Below, one piece after another: positions 33,796-41,534 of a DNA stretch of 64,000 bases. Each line of letters begins with the position of its first letter. Position 1 is the first letter of the stretch. The position numbers were made by a program, and so were the translations under genes. Under the pieces are notes generated by a model that ran no database searches, was not told the origin of the DNA, and saw nothing but the letters and a program-made list of their open reading frames with translations. Location: positions 1 to 64,000 of the forward strand of contig JAXGXQ010000001.1 in assembly GCA_040772685.1 (NCBI GenBank). The letters are read 5' to 3'. Source of the stretch: JAXGXQ01 sp040772685. GTDB lineage: Bacteria > Bacillota > Clostridia > Saccharofermentanales > UBA5734.

Positions 33796-34950
33796 TTAGC
33801 CAAAACTCAGGTTGGAACTTTTGTCTTGTATGGCAATGAAGGTTTTGCCGCGATTGATCTGCAGGGGAGAGCCATCCTCGTTTTGCAGCAGAATCGGGTC
33901 ATTGGTGCTGCCCTTTTTCCACTTTATCTTTTTGTAGCCGCCCAGTGAAGCATAGTAGCCGATACCTTCAGAAAGGTCGATGTCACGGAGGGAGTTTCCC
34001 TCAAAGCTGGTGATTGTTGTCTGCAGAACCAGGACATTGGTGGTGGACAGACCTTTATTGTCGGCCAGGTCGATTTGAGGTTTGCCAAACTGGTGTTTGG
34101 TATATAGTTTAGCCGTTTCATCGTAAACAAAACGAGCCGTAGTGTAATTGGAGAAACGAACGCTTATTTCCTTGGCGGCATTGGCAGTCGGGTCTGCGGC
34201 CGGGGCAGCCTCCGCCAGAAAGTTGAAAGCTGAACGCGGGGTACCTTCAAGTGTGGTACGGTATTTGCGGTTGGCAATTGCTTGCACTAAACGCTCGCCT
34301 GTTGTACGTACGCTGTGTTCACGGCCTCGCTCACGGGCCCAGGTCGGGTCGCGCCAGAAGGCGGAGCCGGAGGACATCATGTCGATGTCGTTCGTTTTTT
34401 GACGGGCGATTTGCTCGTTGGCTGCATAGGAACCGCCGACGTGCACGTAGATGGCATCGTGGCCGCCGGCCAGATCGATGTAATTATGCCGGGCGCTGCG
34501 GATGGAGCCAATTTCCGGTACGGTAGCCGGATCAGCAAAAACCATCATCATCCGGGTAATGCCGCCTTCAACCACCATTTCATAGTAAAGATCAGCCTTG
34601 TTGATACCAAGTTGCGGCGTGGCAACCTTGATATTGTTGATCATAATTGCTATCGGCCGGACATTCTGGCGAGCAGCATCAGCCAAGGGCAAGCCGGTCA
34701 GAATATTTTCACCAGCCGCAGCGGCAGGCAGTTCGCCATTTGCAGGCGCGGATGTCGGTGCCGTTGTTTCTGTTGTCGTAGGTGCGGTTGTTTCGATTGT
34801 TGTTGCAGTCGTAGTTGGTGCTTGTGTTGTTGTGGGTGCCGTGGTTGCCATAGTGGTTGGCACAGTTTCATCTTGACCGCAGGCAGCTGTACTCAGTATT
34901 AACGCCAGAATCAACAGCAGCACTGGCACCAGTTTCAATTTATTTTTCAT
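33796..34950 (-). CDS. DUF3048-domain lipoprotein (YerB-like)
   Basis: A 384-residue secreted lipoprotein. A signal peptide ends in 'LSTAACGQ', a lipobox with Cys24. A Thr/Ala/Pro-rich linker (about 30-75) leads to the DUF3048 domain, recognised by 'LTGLPLADAARQNVRPIAIM', 'ADLYYEMVVEGGITRMMMVF' and 'GSIRSARHNYIDLA'. YerB relatives occur in spore-formers and other Firmicutes; the function is unknown, perhaps envelope maintenance. AGGAG precedes the ATG. It has its own consensus promoter about 100 nt upstream. Confidence 0.93.
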   Translation of the reverse strand: MKNKLKLVPVLLLILALILSTAACGQDETVPTTMATTAPTTTQAPTTTATTIETTAPTTTETTAPTSAPANGELPAAAAGENILTGLPLADAARQNVRPIAIMINNIKVATPQLGINKADLYYEMVVEGGITRMMMVFADPATVPEIGSIRSARHNYIDLAGGHDAIYVHVGGSYAANEQIARQKTNDIDMMSSGSAFWRDPTWARERGREHSVRTTGERLVQAIANRKYRTTLEGTPRSAFNFLAEAAPAADPTANAAKEISVRFSNYTTARFVYDETAKLYTKHQFGKPQIDLADNKGLSTTNVLVLQTTITSFEGNSLRDIDLSEGIGYYASLGGYKKIKWKKGSTNDPILLQNEDGSPLQINRGKTFIAIQDKSSNLSFG

Positions 34951-35053
34951 TTTTTCTCCTTGGGTCAGATCGAATTAGTTAACAAATATTTATTTAGATA
35001 ATCGGTTTGTTTCTGTTAGATTTCTTGAAAAGTGTATTTTTGAAACCCAGTTC

Positions 35054-35082
35054 ATTTTAATGCGTTCAGCCATTCACGTCAA
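35054..35082 (-). promoter_or_regulatory. Promoter of the DUF3048 gene
   Basis: On the minus strand: TTGACG (35082-35077), 17 bp, TAAAAT (35059-35054). It ends next to the stop codon of the YdcF-like gene upstream. Confidence 0.75.
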
Positions 35083-35084
35083 TT

Positions 35085-35849
35085 TTAATAACCGAGCAGC
35101 AGGTAGCGAATGATAGCGACATATTCCCTAAGCAGGTTATTGAAAATTATTCCCCGGGGAGTGGGGGCGGCAATCCCGATAGCATTGTAACCACTGGCTT
35201 TGGCAAGCAGCAGCGCTCGAAAAACATGATAATCGGACGTGACTATAGTCACCAGGTGCGGTTTGTGCCCGAGTTCCTTTTCTAGTAGCGGCAGACAAAA
35301 ATTCAGGTTTTCGCTGGTGCTGAGTGATTTATCTTCAATGATAATTCGCTCAGGGTTAATCCCGATCCGCACCAGATGCTCAGCCATGGCAGATGCCTCG
35401 GTTCTGGTGGCGCCGGCACTCTGACCACCGCTGACGACAACCTTGAGGCGGGGATGTTGCCGCATGATTTCAGCACTGCGGCGCAAACGCAGATCGAGAG
35501 TATGTGAAACCTCATTGCCTTTGAGTAAGGCTCCAAGCACTATAAGAGCATCTGTTGCTGCAGGTGCCTTAGGAGAAGGAGCGCGCCAGATCAGCCAAAT
35601 GATTATTAGAAAACTCAGGGTGAAAGCCGCGTAAGCAACGAGCAGCGAGTAATCAATAAATTTTATCAGGAAACTTGGCAACAAGCTTACCGCGATCCCG
35701 CGCAGCAGAGACCAGGCCAGCATCGGCAGTCCCAAAACAGTCGGCATGACTATGCCGGTATTAATCGGATACCGCCGGGCATTTATCAACGAGTTAAGAA
35801 TCAGCGAAGATCCTGAAAAAATCATCAGAACCTGCAGTATTATGTCCAT
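35085..35849 (-). CDS. YdcF/ElyC-family (DUF218) membrane protein
   Basis: A 254-residue protein with three or four N-terminal hydrophobic helices (to about residue 88) and a C-terminal DUF218 domain with 'DALIVLGALLKGNEVS', 'VVVSGGQSAGATRTEASAM' and 'IEDKSLSTSENLNF'. ElyC and SanA relatives affect cell-envelope integrity and lipid-carrier metabolism at low temperature or under vancomycin. A link to the nearby uppP is attractive but inferred. It is transcribed leftward towards the DUF3048 gene. Confidence 0.9.
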   Translation of the reverse strand: MDIILQVLMIFSGSSLILNSLINARRYPINTGIVMPTVLGLPMLAWSLLRGIAVSLLPSFLIKFIDYSLLVAYAAFTLSFLIIIWLIWRAPSPKAPAATDALIVLGALLKGNEVSHTLDLRLRRSAEIMRQHPRLKVVVSGGQSAGATRTEASAMAEHLVRIGINPERIIIEDKSLSTSENLNFCLPLLEKELGHKPHLVTIVTSDYHVFRALLLAKASGYNAIGIAAPTPRGIIFNNLLREYVAIIRYLLLGY

Positions 35850-35944
35850 TTGCTACCTTCTGTTAACACTTAATTATTTTATGATTGCTATCCTTTCTGA
35901 TATGATTTGTTTAAAAGAGTGATTTGTCAAACATTGATTCCATT

Positions 35945-35985
35945 TCACATCGGTATTGTCTAAACTCACATCGGTATTGTCTAAA
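35945..35985 (+). repeat. Tandem 20-bp direct repeat in the ydcF/holin-like divergent region
   Basis: TCACATCGGTATTGTCTAAA occurs at 35945-35964 and 35966-35985, a 21-bp period (two helical turns). It lies upstream of the small membrane-protein gene and could be a two-site operator or a simple duplication. Confidence 0.8.
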
Positions 35986-36013
35986 GTTTTGTGCCGCTAT
36001 AGAAAGGATTATT

Positions 36014-36355
36014 ATGAAATATGTTATCAACTGGCTGGCTTGTGTTGCCGCGGTTTTCCTTATGTCTAACATCTTGCCCGACCGTGTTTCTTATGCCGGC
36101 TACGGTGGTTTACTGGCAGCGGGTACCTTAATCTGGCTGATCAATATCGTTATCCGTCCGATTCTGGGAGTTATTTCACTGCCGATAACCATCCTGACTC
36201 TTGGTCTTTTCTCAATTATTCTCAATACGTTGATGGTAATGCTGGCCGATAGTCTGTTAGCAACCGTCTCGTTCGGCGGTTTTTGGCCCAGCTTCCTGAT
36301 TGCGTTGCTTGTTTCCGTTTTCCAAATGGTATTGAGCAGTATTTTTAAGGGGTAA
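36014..36355 (+). CDS. Phage-holin-family-IV-like small membrane protein
   Basis: A 113-residue protein made of four hydrophobic helices, matching the 'mycobacterial 4TMS phage holin' (superfamily IV) pattern: 'TLIWLINIVIRPILGVISLP', 'ITILTLGLFSIILNTLMVML'. Despite the name these are widespread chromosomal membrane proteins of unknown role, and there is no prophage here. ATG 36014 follows AAAGGA by 6 nt; longer readings include the repeat region and lack a ribosome site. It is 16 bp before the PP2C-like gene. Confidence 0.88.
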   Translation: MKYVINWLACVAAVFLMSNILPDRVSYAGYGGLLAAGTLIWLINIVIRPILGVISLPITILTLGLFSIILNTLMVMLADSLLATVSFGGFWPSFLIALLVSVFQMVLSSIFKG

Positions 36356-36371
36356 AAGAAGGAGAGCTGTA

Positions 36372-37187
36372 ATGCCGAGGACAATCGCGATTGGTCTCAC
36401 TCACCCCGGAACCGTGCGCAATCATGACGCGAATGCTTTCTATCTTATAGATACTGTAATAACGGGCGAGCCTGTTTCTGCTTATATCTCTGATCCCGTT
36501 AGCAGAGGCTTGCACAGCGAATCATCTCTGCAGTTTTTTGCTTTGGCTGCAGGAATCGGCGGCAGCGGGGTTGGCGACAAGGCTGCCTGTATGGTGCTGG
36601 AGAATCTGGGCAAGGCTGTTCAGAAAATCAGGCCAGGCAACGGAACCGATATTAGAGTTTTCGTGAACGAATACTTTCAATCTGCAAATCAGGCATTAAT
36701 CAAAAAGTTCGGTGAAAGCCCCGAAATTTATGCCGGAACCTCACTGACATTGCTTTGCCTCGACGGTTATGAAGCCTGGATTTTTGCCTGTGGAGACTGT
36801 CATTGCTATCGGCTGCATGCTGGTAAGCTTAGCCGGTTGACTGCAGATGCTGAGTACGAAAAAACTTCGCCCCACCGTCTGACAAACTACCTGGGCAAGC
36901 TGCATTCACTGCCAGAACCTAAACGCTTAGCACTTGAAAATGGAGATTTATTTCTGCTGGCTACAGCAGGGCTGACCGGCCAGATCAACGCTGAAACACT
37001 GGAGAAACAATTGAACGCACCGGAAACTTTAACAGTAAAGCCGCAACGTCTGTTGCGACTGGCATTACAGCAGGGAACTTATGAAAACCTGGCCTTTGTG
37101 CTTGTGCGGGTGAGCGATTTAGCTGAAGACGACGAAATCAAGTTCGCTGAACTGGTACGCAAACCCAATTTTATCCGCCACCGCTAA
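36372..37187 (+). CDS. PP2C-fold pseudophosphatase
   Basis: A 271-residue protein with the order of PP2C/PPM motifs but without their metal ligands. The start 'GLTHPGTVRNHDANAF' matches the first motif. The core 'DGMGG' is Ala-Gly-Ile-Gly-Gly at 60-64. 'GTSLTLL' and 'GDCHCYRL' (141-148) match the central strands. The 'SDGLTD' motif is Thr-Ala-Gly-Leu-Thr-Gly (198-203), and the final 'DN' is Glu-Asn (238-239). Three Asp positions that bind Mn2+/Mg2+ are thus lost. It is unlikely to be a phosphatase and may bind phosphoproteins. It follows the holin-like gene and overlaps the convergent aldo/keto reductase gene by 17 bp. Confidence 0.85.
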   Translation: MPRTIAIGLTHPGTVRNHDANAFYLIDTVITGEPVSAYISDPVSRGLHSESSLQFFALAAGIGGSGVGDKAACMVLENLGKAVQKIRPGNGTDIRVFVNEYFQSANQALIKKFGESPEIYAGTSLTLLCLDGYEAWIFACGDCHCYRLHAGKLSRLTADAEYEKTSPHRLTNYLGKLHSLPEPKRLALENGDLFLLATAGLTGQINAETLEKQLNAPETLTVKPQRLLRLALQQGTYENLAFVLVRVSDLAEDDEIKFAELVRKPNFIRHR

Positions 37188-38310
37188 GCTCCAACGCACG
37201 TTTATGCACACGCTCCAGCTCGCCGGGGATATCGATGTGCTGTGGACAATAGGACAGACAGGTTTCACATTTAGTGCAGTGGTCTGCCTGGTGTTCAGGC
37301 GATGTGAACTTTAAGTATGATTCGGTCAAGCCACGTGGATCATTTAGTTGAATCAAACTGTTATAGGCGCTGAAAATGTCACTGATCGCGATTGATTCCG
37401 GGCAGACAGTGCAGTAATCGCACCCCGTGCAGTTAATAATCGGCAGGTCGGCCATCGCAGCCAGCGCCTTATCAATGGTTTTCTGCTCAGCGTTGGTTAT
37501 TGGCTCTAACGGTGAAAACTGCGCGGCATTATCTTCCAGTTGTGTAAGTTCGTTCATACCGCTTAGTACTGCCTGAACTTGCGAAAGGCTGCCGCACCAG
37601 CGGATTGCCCACGATGCGAGCGATTTGTCAGAAGCCGCATGTTTCAGAATTGCTGCTGCTTCTGTCGCCAAAGTGGCCAAGCCGCCGCCCCGCACAGGCT
37701 CCATCACAATAACCGGTAACCCGCGTTCAACTGCGCCGTTGTAAGCAAGCTCTGCGTTCTGCTGTTTCCAGTCCAGGTAATTTATTTGTAGTTGAACAAA
37801 ATCCCAGTCACGGTCGTCCATGATGTTAATAATGCGTTCAGGTTTATCGTGTGAAGAAAAGCCAATCCGGCGGATACGTCCGGCAGCCTGTTCGCGGGCT
37901 ATAAATTCGTTGATTCCGAGATTTTTCAGACGATGCCACTCAGATTCATCGATTGAATGAATAAGGTAGTAGTCCAGATATGTTGTTTGCAGGCGCTCAA
38001 GTTGATGACTAAACAACCGGTCAAAATCATCAGTCTTCTGGCAAAGCCAGTAAGGCATTTTAGTAGCAACAAAATAACTGTTGCGTGGATGCCGTTGAAC
38101 TAACTGCCGTCCAACCACGCTTTCTGATTGACCGTTATGATAGGCATAGGCGGTGTCGAAGTAATTTACGCCAAGCTCCAAAGCACGGTCGAACAGCTTT
38201 GCTACAGCTGCCTCATCGACGCGTCCGTCAACTTCTGGCAGCCGCATGCAGCCGAAGCCAAGCAGGGAAGTTGCTTCACCCGTTTTAGGAAAAACTCTTT
38301 TACTGATCAT
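37171..38310 (-). CDS. Aldo/keto reductase with C-terminal iron-sulfur domain
   Basis: A 379-residue enzyme. Residues 1-270 form an aldo/keto reductase barrel with the catalytic Asp/Tyr region 'YFDTAYAYHNGQSE' and 'DYYLIHSI'. The C-terminus has two ferredoxin-like clusters, 'CTGCDYCTVCP' and 'CTKCETCLSYCP', for 4Fe-4S centres. This architecture is common in anaerobes and implies electron exchange with ferredoxin; the substrate is unknown. ATG 38310 follows AGAGGTG; an in-frame GTG two codons earlier overlaps it. Confidence 0.93.
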   Translation of the reverse strand: MISKRVFPKTGEATSLLGFGCMRLPEVDGRVDEAAVAKLFDRALELGVNYFDTAYAYHNGQSESVVGRQLVQRHPRNSYFVATKMPYWLCQKTDDFDRLFSHQLERLQTTYLDYYLIHSIDESEWHRLKNLGINEFIAREQAAGRIRRIGFSSHDKPERIINIMDDRDWDFVQLQINYLDWKQQNAELAYNGAVERGLPVIVMEPVRGGGLATLATEAAAILKHAASDKSLASWAIRWCGSLSQVQAVLSGMNELTQLEDNAAQFSPLEPITNAEQKTIDKALAAMADLPIINCTGCDYCTVCPESIAISDIFSAYNSLIQLNDPRGLTESYLKFTSPEHQADHCTKCETCLSYCPQHIDIPGELERVHKRALELSGGG

Positions 38311-38457
38311 AAGCACCTCTCAAAGTATATCTCAACAGCACTTCTCATAAGCAGCATTATAGCATGTTCACTTATTGACTCCAGTTTTGATTGCCGGGGG
38401 AAGATCCTTTAATTTCGCAATACCTGGACAAATGTCGCATTATGATACTTTAAGTTG

Positions 38458-38486
38458 TTGCAATCAATTATCGAAAAGAATATAAT
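38458..38486 (+). promoter_or_regulatory. Promoter of the S24-type repressor gene
   Basis: TTGCAA (38458-38463), 17 bp, TATAAT (38481-38486). TTATCGA (38468-38474) lies in the spacer, and a related TTCGATAA (38494-38501) sits at the start site, so the promoter itself carries operator-like sequence. Confidence 0.75.
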
Positions 38487-38552
38487 TTGCGTATTCGATA
38501 AAAAAATCGTATTTTACTCATACTTTTCTGTTATAACATTGTATTTGTAAGA

Positions 38553-38570
38553 AGATTTATCGATAAATCT
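38553..38570. promoter_or_regulatory. 18-bp perfect palindrome, probable autorepressor operator
   Basis: AGATTTATCGATAAATCT is fully symmetric. Its core TTATCGATAA shares TATCGA with the promoter spacer site and the start-site element, giving three spaced sites upstream of a helix-turn-helix repressor gene. Autoregulation is the natural inference. Confidence 0.6.
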
Positions 38571-38689
38571 AAAATGTTCTCTCAGCAGAGGTTTTGAATA
38601 TCAGCGGCCGCCAACACCAGCACCTGAACGCTGTTGGATTTCACAAAGACACTAATTTATTCTTCATCAAGGCACCGGAGGTGAAAGCC

Positions 38690-39322
38690 ATGTTACGTTA
38701 CCGACACACGGACAACAATGAATTTGGCCGTCGTTTGCGTGAAACACGTAAAGCGTCCAAAATGACACTACAAGAAGTCGCTGAAAAGCTGAACGCTGAT
38801 TTTGGCACTAATATAAATAAAGGCACCATATCCAAATACGAAAATGGCATCCATGAACCAAGCGCCAGCACAATTTACTGTCTGGGGCAGGTTCTTGGCG
38901 TAAGCGGGGAGTTTTTGCTGGGTAAAACGAATTTGCCGTTTATTGATACACATAAAGCTGACAATGACCGCCACAGCGGCGTCCTTTCAGGCGCTCCAGT
39001 TGAGCAGACGGGGCTGCTTTCATACCAGATTAGTGACGACAGCATGTATCCGCGCTATTTGCCGGACGATGTGCTTGTCATTCGACAGACAGACAAAGTG
39101 GAAAGCGGTCAGTTTTGTCTTCTGAGACTGGCAAGCGGTCAAACACTGATCCGCCGGGCAACGATTCGCGACAATACCTGTATTTTCCAGCCTGTAAATA
39201 CAGAGTATGAACCACTGTTCTTTAATTGCCCTGTCGAGGAAGAGACTGTTGTAGAATCCGGCATCAAGCAAGGATTTACTATCCTGGGTGTTGTAATTGA
39301 GCTGCGCCGCAAAGAAGAGTAA
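38690..39322 (+). CDS. XRE-family HTH regulator with S24 (LexA-like) C-terminal domain
   Basis: A 210-residue regulator. Residues 9-75 form a Cro/C1-type helix-turn-helix ('RLRETRKASKMTLQEVAEKL', 'NKGTISKYENGIHEPS'). Residues 108-205 are an S24/LexA-type domain. The catalytic Ser118 is present in 'SDDSMYP', but the position of the general-base Lys (37 residues on) is Arg155 in 'TLIRRAT', so self-cleavage may be lost. ATG 38690 follows GGAGGTGA; a 32-residue longer TTG reading has no ribosome site. No phage genes lie nearby. It is probably a stationary or stress regulator rather than a prophage repressor (inference). Confidence 0.88.
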   Translation: MLRYRHTDNNEFGRRLRETRKASKMTLQEVAEKLNADFGTNINKGTISKYENGIHEPSASTIYCLGQVLGVSGEFLLGKTNLPFIDTHKADNDRHSGVLSGAPVEQTGLLSYQISDDSMYPRYLPDDVLVIRQTDKVESGQFCLLRLASGQTLIRRATIRDNTCIFQPVNTEYEPLFFNCPVEEETVVESGIKQGFTILGVVIELRRKEE

Positions 39323-39387
39323 GAAATCTGAAAATAACGTAAGGCTGGTAATTTGCCAAAGCCGTTCGCACACAAATAATCCACTAG

Positions 39388-39426
39388 CAAAAGCCGTTCG
39401 CAAACTATTTTGGCGAACGGCTTTTG
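39388..39426. terminator. Bidirectional terminator
   Basis: A perfect 14-bp stem (39388-39401 with 39413-39426) lies between the repressor (+) and PQQ-propeller (-) genes. A partial extra copy of the left arm (AAAGCCGTTCGCA) lies at about 39358-39370. Confidence 0.8.
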
Positions 39427-39447
39427 AAACAATATCAAATTAATATA

Positions 39448-41274
39448 TTACGAAATTTTCACACCGAAAATTTTCTGATCATAGGTGGCGACAACAATCA
39501 TGTCATCAAAGGCCGCCGGTGAGGCTTCGCAGTTCGCGCCGATGGAAACAGTGCTGATATCTTCACCAGTCTTTGGATCAAACAAATGCATTACGCCTGC
39601 CGAATCACAGACGATGCCATATGTTTCGCCGTCATCACTGTGGATAAAAAGAGGCGAGCTCCAGCTGTAAGCGGTCATCGCGCGTGTCCAGATCGGTTTA
39701 CCTGTTTTGGTATCGAGAGCCAGCATGGTGCCGGCGGCGTGACTTGTAGTTTTACAGACGTTGAAGATAACCATGCCTTCAAGCTCGCCTGTTCCTAACA
39801 GCGGTGATGCGAGCAAACCTGCGTTCAGATAAGACTCATAGACAACCGGCACGTCATTCTGCCAGACCAGTTCACCAGTCAAAGCATTGAATTTACGCAG
39901 GTTACAGAGCTTCTTACCACTTGAGCCCCGTTTATCCAGGGTGTTGCCGTGGTAAATAAATACTCCGTCCTCTGTTTCTTCCAGCGTCATCGTGGAATCA
40001 GAATCATCGCCGACGTTGTAAGCCCAGACTGGTTCCAGTTTATTGATATCCAAACAAACCAGATTACCGTCATTGTCGGAAAAATAGCTGAGGTTGCGGT
40101 AGATAACCTGCGAACTTTCAATACCGTTTGTTTTGGTGAGTGGTGTACGATAACGCCACTTGGTAAATTCTGGATTTACAGAAACAGTCTTAGCTGCAGG
40201 ATCAAATTTGGAATTGAGTTTAACTTTATAGAACAGGCCGTTTTCGCCCGGTTCAAGCAAAGTGTCAGTCTGCCAGTTGACCAGTGAAGAGGAGTCAAAG
40301 GCACCCCAGGAACGGAAAGCAACCGGATCTTTCCCAGGCCAGCCGGATACTTCTTTGTTTTGAATCAGATCAAAAATCCGGTAACGGAAAGGGCCGATTT
40401 TGCCATTGGTGTCGTTAAGACCCTGACCGGCGTAGAGCAGCGGATAACCGCGCGGGTCTACAGTTGCAGTTCCTTTAAATCCATACCCGACTTTAATCGG
40501 ATCGCGGCTTTGTTTACCACTGGCCAGATCGAGGAAATAGATTTTGCCTTCGAAAACCGGGTAAATAGCTTCAATAAAATTCTCATCGTTTTTGAATTCA
40601 TCTTTAATGCCCATGACAGCACGTGTTTCAGCCGGCCACTTCACCAATAAAGGCTGACCTGTCCAACCGGCGCCGGGCCACCAGCTGTTAGTGCCGCTGA
40701 TCGCGCCGATCGGCTGGGTCCAGACAACTTCCAGCTTTTTTTCCTTGACGTCAGCAGTGCCGTAGGAAGGTGCATTGCGGTAGTGATTACCGCGGAAGGT
40801 GAGCACGCCTGGAATTTCCGTGTAAGTAGAAGGTTCACCGAAAGCAATCTGCTCAGCTGCAGTGTATTTTTCCAGCGGTGTGGTGCTATTGCCTGCGAAG
40901 TTCCACCAGCGAAAATTACCAAAGTCCTCTAGCTTCTTTATGTACGAACGGTCATTTTGCCGTTCGCCTTTGACGTAGCCCGGCAAGGTAGATGAATCTA
41001 CCGACAATTTGGCCGGGTCGGTAATTGGTGGTGTTGGAGTAGGTATCGGTGTAGGAGTAGGGATTGGCGTCGGCGTCGGCATAGCTGTAGTGCCGCTTGT
41101 TGTGGCCTGTGTAGTTCCTGATTGGGTTGGATTCGATCCAGTGCTGTTTTGAGTGCCAGTTGAATTACTGTCATCGCAAGCCAGCAGCAAAGAGCTGGAA
41201 ATACTGACAATCAGGATAATAATTATTAACCGCAGCGCAGGTCGGCGAGAAAGGTGATCAGCTGAATAAGTCAT
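39448..41274 (-). CDS. PQQ-like beta-propeller lipoprotein
   Basis: A 608-residue secreted lipoprotein: basic N-terminus, hydrophobic helix and lipobox 'SLLLACDD' (Cys33), then a Thr/Ser/Gln-rich linker and 'PTPTPIPTPTPIPTPTP' spacer (about 64-82). The remainder is a beta-propeller with PQQ-type blades such as 'GELVWQNDVPVVYES' and 'TKTGKPIWTRAMTAYSWSSP'. Such lipoproteins resemble BamB-like or polysaccharide-binding propellers. No quinoprotein active-site residues are evident, so it is a binding or scaffold protein by inference. The ribosome site is weak (AGG 7 nt from ATG). Confidence 0.9.
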   Translation of the reverse strand: MTYSADHLSRRPALRLIIIILIVSISSSLLLACDDSNSTGTQNSTGSNPTQSGTTQATTSGTTAMPTPTPIPTPTPIPTPTPPITDPAKLSVDSSTLPGYVKGERQNDRSYIKKLEDFGNFRWWNFAGNSTTPLEKYTAAEQIAFGEPSTYTEIPGVLTFRGNHYRNAPSYGTADVKEKKLEVVWTQPIGAISGTNSWWPGAGWTGQPLLVKWPAETRAVMGIKDEFKNDENFIEAIYPVFEGKIYFLDLASGKQSRDPIKVGYGFKGTATVDPRGYPLLYAGQGLNDTNGKIGPFRYRIFDLIQNKEVSGWPGKDPVAFRSWGAFDSSSLVNWQTDTLLEPGENGLFYKVKLNSKFDPAAKTVSVNPEFTKWRYRTPLTKTNGIESSQVIYRNLSYFSDNDGNLVCLDINKLEPVWAYNVGDDSDSTMTLEETEDGVFIYHGNTLDKRGSSGKKLCNLRKFNALTGELVWQNDVPVVYESYLNAGLLASPLLGTGELEGMVIFNVCKTTSHAAGTMLALDTKTGKPIWTRAMTAYSWSSPLFIHSDDGETYGIVCDSAGVMHLFDPKTGEDISTVSIGANCEASPAAFDDMIVVATYDQKIFGVKIS

Positions 41275-41467
41275 AACAAACCTCGTATCAAATCTGGCGG
41301 TTGTATTCCATAATAGTTTACCTGCAACGTCACAGATTGCAAACCGAAAAATAAACTGGAATTATGATATCCGCCGCTTAGTTTTTTCTGATGAAAATAT
41401 AAGGATACACCTGTTCTTTATGGCGGTAATAACGTGCTCGTCAACAATAGGCGGCAAGAGGGAACAA

Positions 41468-41496
41468 TTGTTTTTGTTGCTGAATTGTGGTAAAAT
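41468..41496 (+). promoter_or_regulatory. Promoter of ssrA
   Basis: TTGTTT (41468-41473), 17 bp, TAAAAT (41491-41496). The predicted transcript starts near 41503, about 32 nt before the mature tmRNA 5' end, to be trimmed by RNase P. Confidence 0.65.
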
Positions 41497-41534
41497 ATCA
41501 AAGCGTGATCTCTTTAGATCAAGCCCGGTAACAC

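Noticed and set aside
36014..36355. Prophage remnant suggested by the holin-like protein and XRE regulator
   Set aside because: No capsid, tail, terminase, integrase or lysin genes are present. Holin superfamily IV proteins and S24 regulators are common outside phages.
38594..38689. N-terminal extension of the S24 regulator from a TTG codon
   Set aside because: There is no ribosome site for the TTG, whereas ATG 38690 has GGAGGTGA at good spacing and starts right before the HTH domain.
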